From positions 3,414,675 through 3,478,674 of the forward strand of contig JANAVB010003999.1 in NCBI GenBank assembly GCA_029216955.1: a DNA stretch of 64,000 nt, in the 5' to 3' direction. The position numbers and the translations under genes are program-made. Under the pieces are notes generated by a model that was given only the letters and a program-made list of their open reading frames with translations, was not told the DNA's origin and searched no databases. Positions 10,441-21,483 of this stretch are shown one piece after another (within the stretch, counting starts at the first letter, position 1; each line of letters opens with the position of its first letter). The stretch is from Iris pallida (taxonomy: Eukaryota; Streptophyta; Magnoliopsida; Asparagales; Iridaceae).

Positions 10441-12950
10441 TGTCACGACCCGGTCCCCAAATACTTGGGTCGAATCGGATCATGCCCAGCCTGCACCGTT
10501 GATGAGACGGCGGCAGTAAGCTGTAATCCATATTGCAGGTAAATCAACAACAAGTTTGAATTTAAAAGTTGCCACAACATTTAATTTACGATAATAAAAA
10601 CTTGTCTTTCAATACAAGGTTCATAAACTGGAAATAAAGAAACAACTAAACTCTCAACTAATGTAGCATCTATGGAGACGCCACAACATCATCATCAGCT
10701 GGGAGTACCGCGGGTACAAGTCAGGATCAAAAGCTATTGATCATCATCTCCAGATCCTCAGTAATACCTAAAATGTTATCTCCAGTCAGGAGGGAGCAAA
10801 GTACAATTCATGCAAACTTTTAACAATTAAAATGACAATTAAAATCATGCATTTTTAAACAATTTAAAGATGAGCAGTTTTTGAAATAGTACAGTACAGT
10901 GATGTGAATAGGTAATGAATATGACCGGTTTGGGTTACAATAGTATCCTAACGATACGGTATGGCTTGTCCCCGTGTGAAGAGGGGAAAGCTAACACATT
11001 CATTATCCTAAGTTTGGATTTGGTCATATCCACTACTCTACTCCCCCAGTCCCCAACAGTACGATCAATGCTCCCGAAGGAGTTCGTGTGTAACAGTGGT
11101 TTAAACTTGCAATGAAACAATTGTGAAAATAATTGTAAAATCTACATAAATGTACTTGCCTCAAAATGATTTGACTGGAAAGGTCGGTACTTCGGGATAG
11201 AAAATCAGAACCTTCCTCGAAACCCTACATTCGGAAATTGTCTCAGAAATTAACGTTGCTAAGCTACTGTACTAGTTGAAATCTCTAGTTGTTCCCTAGT
11301 CAAATTTTTATCTTGTTTAACTAACACAACCAAAATCACAAACAATCGCGATTAACTAGTGAGTTGTACTTAATTATGAAGGAAAACTAAATTTCATTTA
11401 ATTTCAGAAATCTTTGCGTTTACCGATTATTTTAACAAAACTTGGTATTTATCATATTTATAAAACTAAAATTTTCCTTTAAGTGAAAAATACGAGAATC
11501 ACCATTTAAATGATACAACTTAAATTTCTAGGTGACAAAACTTTATTAAATATTACAATTTAGAATTCTACGTGATAAACAATCATTTATTTTCTTTTGA
11601 TAAAATAATTAATTATTATATCCTATTACGCATCCATTACAAACTAGAAAATAAATTCCAGAAAACAAATAAAATACTAAGCTATTACAGTTGCACACAG
11701 CCAACTACACATAACTGGGCTTATGCCCTTACAGACCATTTTACATGAATTGAAATAAGAAGAACATTTGTTAGCTCCTAAAATTTAATTACAAAAATAA
11801 TAATAAATAAATAATTTCGAGTCTCAGACTTTGGTCCAATCGTCATAATGGCTAATGCCTCAACGTCCGGGTAAAACCGGTTTCGTTTGCACTTAGCCAG
11901 AGCCCATTGACCAATACGGTCGTCGCCCAATAAAATAATATTTTATTAAAATCATTTAAAAAAAAAATCATAATTAGGTTTTATAAAATTTCGGCAGCAC
12001 TTCCTCTATTTTTGGTCGACCCAAAACTGGGAAAGTGTTCCGTAATTTTCCTGCAAATAATAAATCCCAAACCAGGGAAACCCAAATATATATAATTTAT
12101 ACTCAGAGAATACGTTCCCGAGATGAATTCGGAAAACCCGAAGTATATCGGAAATCCCGAAAACTAATCCAGGAACACCACAACACCAAAAATTCAAATT
12201 ATCTCAACAGAACCATAAAGCCAGAACATCGGAAAATCCACAGAACCAAGAACTAACAATTAGGAAAATCCGAATCAAGCTAAAAGTTCACAGAAACTTT
12301 TCCGAAAGTTTCTCGGAAATTCCGAACCATTAGAATACTAAAACCACAGAGCAAAACAAATGGTTCCGAAATTTCCGAAACCAAAACGTAACAAAAAATC
12401 CGAATTCCCAAAGAGAATTCAAGGACCAATCATCACAGACACGTTGGGAGGGACGAACTACTGTGATTAACAGAGATTACCCCAAACGACGGAATCCGAA
12501 GGGTTGCCTCGGACTCGAAACGGTGCTGGACCGGGCACGGACAGTTGGATCGGGAACCACGGAACTACGCTGGACAGCAAGCCGGGCACGAAAACCACGG
12601 ACAGCGGAAACCGGAGAACGGATTTGAACAGTCGGGTGGTGCACGGAGCGCACGGGGACAGCGGGCTGCGGGGGTCGCCGAGCCACGCGGGGTCGGTCGG
12701 CCGGGAACGCGGGTTCGCCGGGGACAGCGCGCGGCTGGGTCGGGCCGGCTGGAGGGCGGCGCCAAAAGGAGCTGGAGGCGCTGGAGGGGGTCGGTCGCCG
12801 AGGGGAGGCGGNNNNNNNNNNNNNGAAGATCGCCGGCGGCGGCACCGTCGATGCCCGGGGCGCGGAAGCTTGGAAGCTGAAGGCCACCAGCAGTGCCAAC
12901 CCCCAATTGTAATCACTCTCTCGCACCCTCTCTTTTTTTCTTACTAATGC
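10441..12950 (-). repeat. LTR-H: Tekay-type LTR in minus orientation, right end truncated
   Basis: It starts TGTCACGACCCGGTCCC, the same opening as LTR-A, LTR-B and LTR-G. It shares internal landmarks with them in the same order: CCCAGCCTGCACCG, TCTCCAGTCAGGAGGGAGC near 10780, and a CCCCCAGTCCCCAACAGTACG block near 11045. The region turns strongly GC-rich after 12480, as LTR-A does after 47600. No closing TACA terminus or target duplication is seen, so the right edge at about 12950 is approximate. No gene is supported inside. Confidence 0.72.
12812..12824. other. Assembly gap (13 N)
   Basis: Thirteen undetermined bases lie in a very GC-rich stretch. Proteins predicted across this point on either strand are unreliable. 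Confidence 0.99.
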
Positions 12951-12986
12951 CGATAGTTTTTGATTACTCGTTCCGTCGCTGTTCAG

Positions 12987-14064
12987 TCGCTACGATTCAT
13001 CAAATCAGAACGCGACCGTCGCGAACCTGACGCTGCTCGACAGCAAGGGCGTTCATCTCGCCGTCCACAGGAGCTCCTTTATCAGCCTCCAGAACCTCAC
13101 CATCTCCGCCCCGGGTTACCCCAACACCGACGGCATCCACGTGAGCGACACCAACGACATCGACATGAGCACCTCGCGATCGGCACCGCGACGACTGCAT
13201 CTCGGTCGGTTCGGGAAACACGAACGTCTCGATATCTGCCGTGACCTGCAACCGGGGCATGGCATCAGGTGGAATTTTTTTTTCTTTCAAAATGTGGCAG
13301 CTGACGTGATACTAATAACATTAAGTGACATCTAACATGACACTGACATGTATATTTAGTGTGGGGAGTCTCGGGAAGTACGTGGATGACAAGGATGTGG
13401 TGGGGGTGAGGGTGACGAACTGCACGATCATGAACGCGGACAACGGCGTCCGGATCAAGACGTGGCCCGGGTCGCCGCCCGGCCTGGCTTCCAACCTCAC
13501 GTTCGAGGATCATTGTGCACAACGTCTCCCATCCCATCCTCATCGACCAAGGCTACTGTACACTGAAAAATTGTACGACCGAGGTATTCTTCATCCGAAA
13601 AATCTATTTTGTCCGTCCGTGGGGCTGGTCCGCGTCCGCTGACAGACAACCATTGGCCTCCTACTAATCTGGGTCCATCCCAGACGGGGGAGCCAATGGC
13701 TGCCTACCACGCGGGCACTGACCAGCCCGCGGGCGGGCAACCTAGCAGCGCCGATTCTTCACCTCCAGTGAACAATTTCTTCGTGAAAACTACTGAAAAC
13801 TCTTTTTCTGAATATAAGTCGCGGATTGTTTGTGTGCACCATCCATGATCAAGGTCCAGGACGTGACGTTCAGGGATATAAGAGGATCGTCGAGACGTCC
13901 GGTTGCGGCCTGCTGTGCAGCTCCAGCGTGCCGTGCGAGAATGTGCAGCTCATGACATCAACTTGGAATACGTCTCTGGTGTCGATCCTTCGAATGCCAC
14001 GTCCGTCTGCACCAATGCCAACGGGCTAGCTGCAGGGATCCAGAAACCTGACCCATGCCTTTGA
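12987..14064 (+). pseudogene. Polygalacturonase (GH28) 3' half, disrupted
   Basis: It encodes the C-terminal half of a plant pectin-degrading polygalacturonase, a secreted parallel beta-helix enzyme that hydrolyses homogalacturonan in cell walls. Exon 1 (12987-13268) follows a CTGTTCAG acceptor and carries NLTISAPGYPNTDGIHVS with the family NTDGI motif. Exon 2 (13360-13583) begins at the HGISVGSLG junction and contains RIKTWPGSP. Exon 3 (about 13839-14064) ends in PDPCL before TGA. Introns are 13269-13359 (GT-AG) and 13584-13838 (donor GTATTC, acceptor lacking its G). The upstream half, with signal peptide, is absent. The frame is broken by repeated losses of single G or C bases, including in the catalytic GDDC and GHG segments. 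As written it is not functional; host gene fragment or badly assembled gene are both possible. Confidence 0.88.
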
Positions 14065-14785
14065 AGTCACACGTATATGTATCATTTTAGGGAATGTTTG
14101 GTTTTTTGCCAATCACATGTAAACGTCAGTGGCCGATTTAGAAGTGCCATAAAATAATCATGTTGTTATAAAATGGAAACGAAAGAAAATATTTTAGCCA
14201 TATAGAACTCTTATTATATATACTAGTCTACATGTACGTGTTTTGCACGTATTTAGTCAGAATATCATAATCTCAGTTGTCATCTTTTCGTTTTTCCAGA
14301 TGATTATTGTGTGTTTTCTTTTATATAATGCCAAGATTCAAAGTACAAATTTTGTTCTTTTTAATTTTCTATTGAGAATAATAATATTTCGAAAATGGTA
14401 AGGATAGAAAATTTTACCATTGGAATATGAAATTTGTATGAAAAAAGAAAACTTGCATGCAAACTTTATTGTTTTGACTCTTAAACATAAATGACATGCA
14501 AGTTGACATAATATCATGAATATAAATACTCAAGGATATTTTAGGAATTCAAAAGTTTCACCACCAAGTTTTCCTATTATATATAGCATGTGCACGTGCC
14601 TTGCACGTATTTTAACATTCTTAATTAGTTTAAGAAGACTCTTTAGGAAGACCAAAGGGTAGTCTTCCTAATTACTAAGTTGTCCTTATTAAATTAATGA
14701 ACTATTTTTAATTAGTATAAATATGTAAGGGTATTTTGGAATTCAAAAGTTTCACCATCTAAGTTTTCCTATATATAGTAGAATA
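14065..14785. repeat. AT-rich region with repeated TTGCACGTATTT blocks
   Basis: No gene is seen. Two blocks, near 14215-14265 and 14574-14615, share a TATATA start followed by CACGTGCCTTGCACGTATTT or a close variant. Two more blocks, near 14540-14580 and 14725-14770, share GGAATTCAAAAGTTTCACCA and AAGTTTTCCTAT. The spacing suggests two related copies of a short nonautonomous transposon. I cannot assign the family with confidence. Confidence 0.45.
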
Positions 14786-14855
14786 TATATATATATATAT
14801 ATATAATATATATATATATAATATAATATATATTATAATATATTATATATAAAAT

Positions 14856-14889
<34 letters not shown>

Positions 14890-14890
14890 A
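14783..14890. repeat. AT microsatellite
   Basis: About 100 bases of TA repeats are interrupted by TAATATA variants. It is a simple repeat without coding potential. Confidence 0.9.
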
Positions 14891-15714
14891 AGAGATAATA
14901 TGATAAGGACATGGAGGTCCTAGCCCAGGTTAGACAAGAAACGGCACAGGCACGAATATTAAAGGAGCACAAATATGATTGTATCTAAAATAGTAGCATG
15001 TAGCATGGGCCATCTTTAACAGAAAATATTTTTGGCGTAGTTGTTAACATATTAGTCTTCTACTCTAGAGGTCCTTACTTTAAATTTTGGTGATAACAAT
15101 ATTTTTTGTTATATTATTTTTTTATTTACTTTTTAACTCTCTTTTTAATGTTATGCATGTGGCCCATTTTAAAGTTCGTCTTGGGCCCCCATGAACTCAG
15201 AGCTGACCCTGGATAAGGGTAGTTGTAGCTAGGGATAAGGACATCCATTATTAGGTTTATCCACAATCATAGCACTCCACATTGGATGCTCACTTTAATC
15301 ATTGACTCATTATAAAAAAAAAATCCATCTTTGAAAAAAAAAATTATATTAAAATAAAATTCGATAATATTCTTCAAAAATATAAATTTTTAGGAATATG
15401 ATTCTTCAGTAGTTCAAGTGAGTGCGCGTGAATTATACTACCTCGTCAACAATCGTTCGAAGGAAAAACACAATGGGAAAAAAACCTAATCAAAAGAAAA
15501 AAGTACAATTTGCGCAAAAACATTCAAGATGTCTCCATTAGCATATTTATGATGTTTGCATCTGTATGATACTCTCCTCAAAATTACTTTTAAAATATTA
15601 CATTTAGTTTTACATCAACGATCGAATGAAACATCAAACTCTTTCCCAATTAATACATTTGAATATTACATATCATCCTAATATTTTATTTGTCTATAAT
15701 TAGCCTCATATCCT
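14891..15714. other. AT-rich sequence without a supported gene
   Basis: I see no ORF of interest, no terminal repeats and no RNA gene here. Short poly-A and poly-T runs and degraded transposon-like DNA are the only texture. Confidence 0.6.
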
Positions 15715-15965
15715 CGTGATGAGTTTGTCGGCTTTATTTATGATTTCTAGAATCTCGCAACTTTTCCTGATATGTTAAACGGTGAATATTAGTCATACGC
15801 ATTCTATGTTTGTTTCATCAAGTGTGAGGATGATTAATCCATAATGCTACAGTGGTTTGTTTGACCAATCTCCGAAATAGTGCAATATTGTTTAAGAAGA
15901 CATATCTTGTTCGTGATATTTCCTTACGGGATCAGATAAATAATCTGCGTCTACATATACCATAA
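15715..15965 (-). pseudogene. Ty1/copia RNase H remnant
   Basis: The minus strand preserves pieces of the C-terminal RNase H of a copia polyprotein. YVDADYLSDP (the usual copia pattern is DAGYLSDP) comes first, followed by a WSNKP segment where WRSVKQT is usual. After that come ECV and a later HIRKSCEI stretch corresponding to the QHIRESCGL segment of the family. Stops and frame changes are frequent, so this is an old relic. The rest of the copia element is not recognisable; flanking AT-rich DNA to about 16400 may belong to it. Confidence 0.6.
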
Positions 15966-16249
15966 GATCAACACAATCACATAAATTAAATCAAGAATGG
16001 TTTCTTTGATGTATCTAAAATGTGCTTCATGTCATTCATGTGTCTATGTGTAGGTGCATATCAACTTCACATAAAAGATATTGTGTTGAGTGAATGACAA
16101 TAAATAATTACACTTATTTTATATAAATATGATACTTCATGACCCATAACACGTTAGTTTCTTCTTTCGTTCGACTATGTCACAGTGACCTGTGTACTGA
16201 GTAATGATAGCTACTCATATTAAATCTCTTTTAGGAGATATCTCTTCGA

Positions 16250-16270
16250 AAAATCTCTTCAAGAGATTTT
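16250..16270. repeat. Perfect 10-bp inverted repeat
   Basis: AAAATCTCTT and AAGAGATTTT flank a single C. Several related GAGATTT words occur between 16225 and 16340, suggesting a degenerate LTR region of a copia element. Confidence 0.6.
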
Positions 16271-16569
16271 ACTTCATGAGATATTTTCTGGTTCTCTTCT
16301 GGAGATTATGTCTTCAAGAGATTTTCTCTTAATGAGGTATTTTCAATCTTTTAAGGAAATATTGTAATGCATATAGCGACCGTTTTGACGAATATATTTA
16401 GAATTTTCTTTATGAATATGCTCGGACATTTAGGATCATCATTATATTCATTCATAGATATATACTTAATGAGCCTATAATATCATATTCTTCCGGGTGA
16501 TTTTAGTCTATATATGACTCGTTTTGCAAATCTTACGAAAATATCCTGGTAATTTTAAATCCTTCGGAG

Positions 16570-16576
<7 letters not shown>

Positions 16577-16624
<48 letters not shown>

Positions 16625-16638
16625 TTATTATATATATC

Positions 16639-16670
<32 letters not shown>
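16577..16670. repeat. AT microsatellite
   Basis: A TA dinucleotide repeat with a few interruptions, lying in gene-free AT-rich DNA. Confidence 0.9.
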
Positions 16671-17088
16671 CTTATTGTCTAGGTTATCATGACTGAAATA
16701 TTTATTTCATTATATTCATGGTTATTTTGAGAATCCTTGAGCGACTAATTCTCTATACGTTTGGATCTCTTTATTTATTACAAATACCTATTTAAAAATC
16801 GAATTTATTCTTTTGGGATTTTTTACTATAAGACTAAACAATCCATGTTTCGCGAGAGAATCTAGTTATGCATGTATCAAATATTTCCATTTTGTCATAT
16901 TATCCTTTTCAACATTCAAGAATTATTAGTGATTCATTGTTATTTTTTCATTTTTGTCACAATTTTTTTTCTCATTTGCTAAAATGCAGATAATACTTTT
17001 GTTCTTTGGTTCAAATGTGTACTATCAAATGGATGATTTATTATGTCGAATTTCGGTCAAAATTCAAATAAACTATGGTAAGAGCTAT

Positions 17089-17529
17089 GGGCGAGCATTT
17101 GATTATTCGTATCAACCAACCCAAAATTAGTTATAACCAAACTGAACCGATATAATCAATTTTGTTTGTTTTGTTGGACAATTTTTATTGTTTAATGGAT
17201 CAAACCAAAAGTTAAATTGTGGTTAAATTATTTAAAATATATACTTTTTAAACATACATTTATTGTATTTCAAAGCTTGACTAGTTGCTAATTACCAAAT
17301 TGGGCTTAAAAATATACATATAATTATTTTTTTCAAAATATACACATTTTTAATCATTAAATATGCACAAAATTGAGAATATTTAAATAATTTTATAACC
17401 TTATTATGTTTTGGATCAAAATCGTATTTTCTAGTATTTTTAACATCGAACATGAATCGAATCAATTTTTTCAAATACAACCGAATCTCTCATTCGCTTC
17501 TCGAACAAAAACCGAATAATGCTCACCCC
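17089..17529. mobile_element. hAT-like MITE (441 bp)
   Basis: The left tip GGGCGAGCATTTGATTATTCG and the right tip CCGAATAATGCTCACCCC are inverted repeats. The inside has repeated AACCAAA and CGAATC words, typical of the plant GGGGTGAGCA family of short nonautonomous DNA transposons. It has no coding capacity. A clean 8-bp target duplication is not evident, so the exact ends may be off by a few bases. Confidence 0.65.
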
Positions 17530-18189
17530 TAAGAATGTGTGTTAGAATGATGTTTGTCACACAAAAGATCTTATGTACATGTCATCTGAGAGCATTCACA
17601 GTGCAGACACTCTGAACAAATATTTAAAATTATTAGTTGTACAAAATTACTACTTTGTATTTCTTCGATATTGCCACAATGGTACACTCCAAACAAATAC
17701 TCCAAATTAACCTCCTTCCCTTCCTAACTATTTTTTCTTTTATTTTCTTCCTTGTTTGGTAATATTTCTCTCCCTCTTTTCCCTATTTATTTTTCTTCCT
17801 TGTTTGGTAACACTCGATTAATTTTGGCTAACCCACGAATTAATGTAGAAGAGCTAAGACATGCTACAAATCTGAAGTATCTTTTAGCTTTCTAGTAATT
17901 TTTAAGTATGGACAAGTGCCCACTTGTAACTTTCAAGTAGTACAAAATTTGACTAAAGTCAAAATATAGGATTGAAACTACTCTAGATGCTCTTAGTCTT
18001 TTCTTGTATCACGTTGAGATGGTGTTTTAGTGATACTATATTTGTAGGATATTTGGCAAGCGTATATAACTACTAACTAGCTCATCTATGTTTATCTGCT
18101 TTGTCCAAACAAAACTAAATCTAAGCATAATATCAAATAAAAGTACTTATATAAAAAAAACTAAAAATTTGTATTGGTAGATTTTTTAT
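17530..18189. other. Gene-free spacer
   Basis: AT-rich sequence with no ORF, RNA gene or clear repeat. The CT-rich stretch 17700-17810 contains a near-duplicate (TTTCTTCCTTGTTTGGTAA twice). Confidence 0.6.
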
Positions 18190-19005
18190 ATAATTGTATA
18201 AAGATTTTTTCTAAGGGCACCACCATTTTTGCTAGAGGCAACCCTTACTTGGGGGCATCCCAAGGAGGTGAAGATTTTGCTAGGGAGCACCCACATTTGG
18301 CTAGGGGGCAACCCAACCCCCCAAACCCTTCATTCCTTCCCATAACCCATTCTACACTCTCTCTCCACCAAAAGAAAAAAAAAAGAGAACTCTCCCTCTT
18401 CCTCTCCCAAAACCCTACTTTCTTCTCCTCCACCACACCACTCACAATTCCTCCACCAAGATTTCTTCAACAACATTCGTAGATTCGAAGAGATGATACG
18501 CAAGTCGAAGCAACCGGAATCTAGGTACGTTCTTACCTAATTTCTTCAAGAATTTTGTACACTCTATTCAAAACCCTAGAATATTTTAAATTCTCTAAAA
18601 AAAATTGATAAATTAGGTTTAGAATCTCTTTATGGTTCATGAAAGAAATTTTCGAACACGACAAACCCACATTTTTTTTAAAACCCTAACCCTAGAAGAC
18701 GACAAACGAGCATCTCGTTTGGCCGTTCGGCTGCAATAGTCGGGTTTGAATACAGTAGGACTGCCAGGCCTATGGCAGTCCTAATGTAAAGCAGGACTGC
18801 CACAGTCCTGGCAGTCCTCTTGTGAAAGATGATTGCCAGGACTGTTGCAGTTCTGCTTTACATTAGGACTGCCACAGGCCTGGCAGTCTTAATGTAATAA
18901 GATATGGAGGTGGAAATGGGGGGGGGAGGGTTGGTACTCTATGTTGCTCATATTGAGGGGGGAGGGTAACTGCATGATGCTCATATGCGGAGGGGAAACT
19001 GTATG
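18190..19005 (+). repeat. LTR-I: LTR-like fragment with leader and minisatellite
   Basis: A CT-rich leader-like block (18330-18480) is followed by an exon-like end AATCTAG|GTACG at 18525 and a GC-richer repeat region at 18755-18990. The order resembles the middle of the Tekay LTRs here. It is cut on the right by LTR-D at 19006. Related GGGGGCA units occur at 18210-18320. The family assignment is inferred from layout only. Confidence 0.4.
18759..18888. repeat. Near-perfect 55-bp inverted repeat (hairpin)
   Basis: Arms 18759-18813 and 18834-18888 are reverse complements with three mismatches by my count, separated by a 20-base loop. Each arm itself contains smaller palindromes built on GGACTGCCA and TGGCAGTCC. 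Transcribed, it would fold into a long stem like a small-RNA precursor. It may instead be a by-product of a minisatellite with palindromic units. Confidence 0.85.
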
Positions 19006-21483
19006 TGTCACGTCCCGACCCGAAATCACCCGAATCATCGTCCTCGCAGGGGGCGTGATGCCGTACGATCCTAGAGTTACGCTCGTGCAAGGCAAGATGA
19101 CAATTTCTCAAATGGTTATCTTTGATTCGATATTTAACAACGAAAGGAAAACAGAGTATACGAAACAATTTTCTTTATTGATATTCGAAACTAAGATTAC
19201 AAAGGCTTTCGATAGCCCAACAATATATGCCAGATTGGCTACAACACTCAGGTTCACTCTTGCCCACAAAGGATTTCATCATTCCATACATCATGCCTTC
19301 TATATCTCGGCCGCATCAATTCTGTTGTAAGTCCGAGCGTCAGGCGATCGCACGCTTCAATACGCTTCGATCGGTATTCCAAGCCTCAATGCGTTCAAGC
19401 GAAGCTTCGCCGCGAGCAATCTATTCCCTGCACCTTGCATGAAAGCTGGTGGGGGATCAGTACGTTCGTCCTCGCATGTACTGACGAAAAGACCTTCCTT
19501 CTAAATCGACATTTTAGTATTTATGTTCAATCATGCAACTTAGCTTATGATGATGCTATATTCTCCTTAGGGTCGATTTCATGGCATATTCGAAAGCGGT
19601 AAAGCATGTTATCATGACAAGCACGTTATTCGAATTGAATAGGCAAGCAGACAAGCAATCTCGTGTTTGATTCGTGGCACGACTTCTTACCAAGTCGACG
19701 CACTCGCCCTTGCCCTGACGCAAGGTGAATACGCCCCATTCCTTTCCTGTCATGTTATAAGTGCTCTCTATGCAGGATCTATGTGTGCGGGACACATACG
19801 TGCCTACACTTTCAACCCATCATTCCTTAACTATATAATGGTCATTGGCATATTCGCGCCAAAATGGACTAAAGACGTTTCTTTTCTTTATCTTTTCTTT
19901 TCTCTCTTCTTTTCTTTCTCTCTTTCTTTTCTTTCTTTTCTTTCCCGAATTTGGGTAGCCCGGCGTTTCACGGGTTGGGTCGTTATCCCAACCAACCGAA
20001 ACTTACTGCTGTATACCATCATTTGCGACTTTTTACATCTACAATCGGGTGCTAATCGGACTTCATAGATGTGCGCCTATCAAGATTATATCCCTCCTAG
20101 GCCGAACGGTCCCGGTGCTCCGGTGCACCCGTTCGGAGGGAACATTCGTGCACGGAAGATATCACATTTATCTCAAGTCCATTCGACCATGCAACGTCCT
20201 ATTATTCAGACAACCAAGCATAGTCTTGAGCCGAGGCTCAGACTTTATTAAACAACCAAACATAGTCTTGAGTCCGAGATACTCAGACTTTATCCTCTCG
20301 CATTTCTTCCATTAACTTTCTTTGTTCTTACATTTCGTACTTCGTTTCAATGTTCAATGGCATTATGCATCAACTCAATGTTCGTCAATCGAACGACCCG
20401 AAGGTCCTGAACACCTTTCGAGGCATTATGTCATATCCGACAGTTTTGCTACATTCATGCCACAACTGTATTCTTTCGCAACGAAGCCATCTTTTATAAT
20501 CTCGTATACGTTGGCACGTTTCGACACATTTATCATCTATCCTTCGCGTCGTGCACTTGCTGCACGCATCGAAGCCGTATTTTCATGTTCTAGGCCTTAG
20601 TGTTCAATGTTCGGGGCTTGCACGCTTAGGGTGCTCGCCTATTGTCTTTCAATGTTCTAGCCTTCTAACTCGTACACGAAGGTACGGAATAGTTCGTGCA
20701 CTAAGGCACTCGTCGAATACAATTATCTCATGTTCTTGCGGCTTGCATATCGAGGCGCTCGCCTTTACGATATCCAATGTTCTATAGCAACTCGTGTATT
20801 TGATGCACGTTTTATTTCAATTGTTCTAACTAGTGTTCGACATACACTACAATTTATCTTTCGATCGGACCACGTCCGCGGCGTCGATAGGTTAACTTAG
20901 CATACAATGATATATTCTGACTTAGGCATGAAGGAGTAAAAAGAAGAGTCAATCCTTCCACCTTGAGTCGATACGCCTTGTCGTTTCGTCGAGCCGATGC
21001 GGCTCGATTTTATAACTTCGTTGCACGACCAACTCTCCTGACTTAGCCATTCAAGCACTTCGTGCTTCATTGAATTATACGTCCGATTTGGCTTACCGTG
21101 CCAACGCCTCAGTCCGTCGCGAGGCGATGATTTGGTTTCGCGGACCCTTTACTGAATAAGGCAAAATATCGACCTCTAATATTTCTGCGTAAACGTATAG
21201 TCTGCATATGAAACCAACTAAAATCAATACTTGCATCGATTCAGACTTGTGCCTTGGTCGATTCGATTTCTTAGAATCTTCGAGCCGTCTCAACGCACTT
21301 ATCCTTCGGGGCAACGCAGCACTTCGCATCGATTCAACTCGATGCATACTTTGGGACAATGTAACTCTTCGCATCGACTTAGTTCGATGCGTTGCTCGGG
21401 ACAACATAACTCTCGTATCGATTCGCATCGATACATTTGATTCGGTCAACGCGACTCTTTGAGTCAATGCCTCAGCGTAATGT

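Noticed and set aside
12467..12947. Overlapping ORFs on both strands (Arg/Pro/Gly-rich)
   Set aside because: They run through the N gap in very GC-rich LTR DNA and have no domain; three frames are equally open, which indicates composition rather than coding.
14783..16670. Replication origin or scaffold attachment region from AT-rich tracts
   Set aside because: AT richness and TA microsatellites alone are not evidence; no further signal is present.
19006..21483. Host genes on plus strand (ORFs at 19667, 20322 and others)
   Set aside because: No domain or consistent codon pattern; bounded by LTR termini, so read as LTR-D interior.
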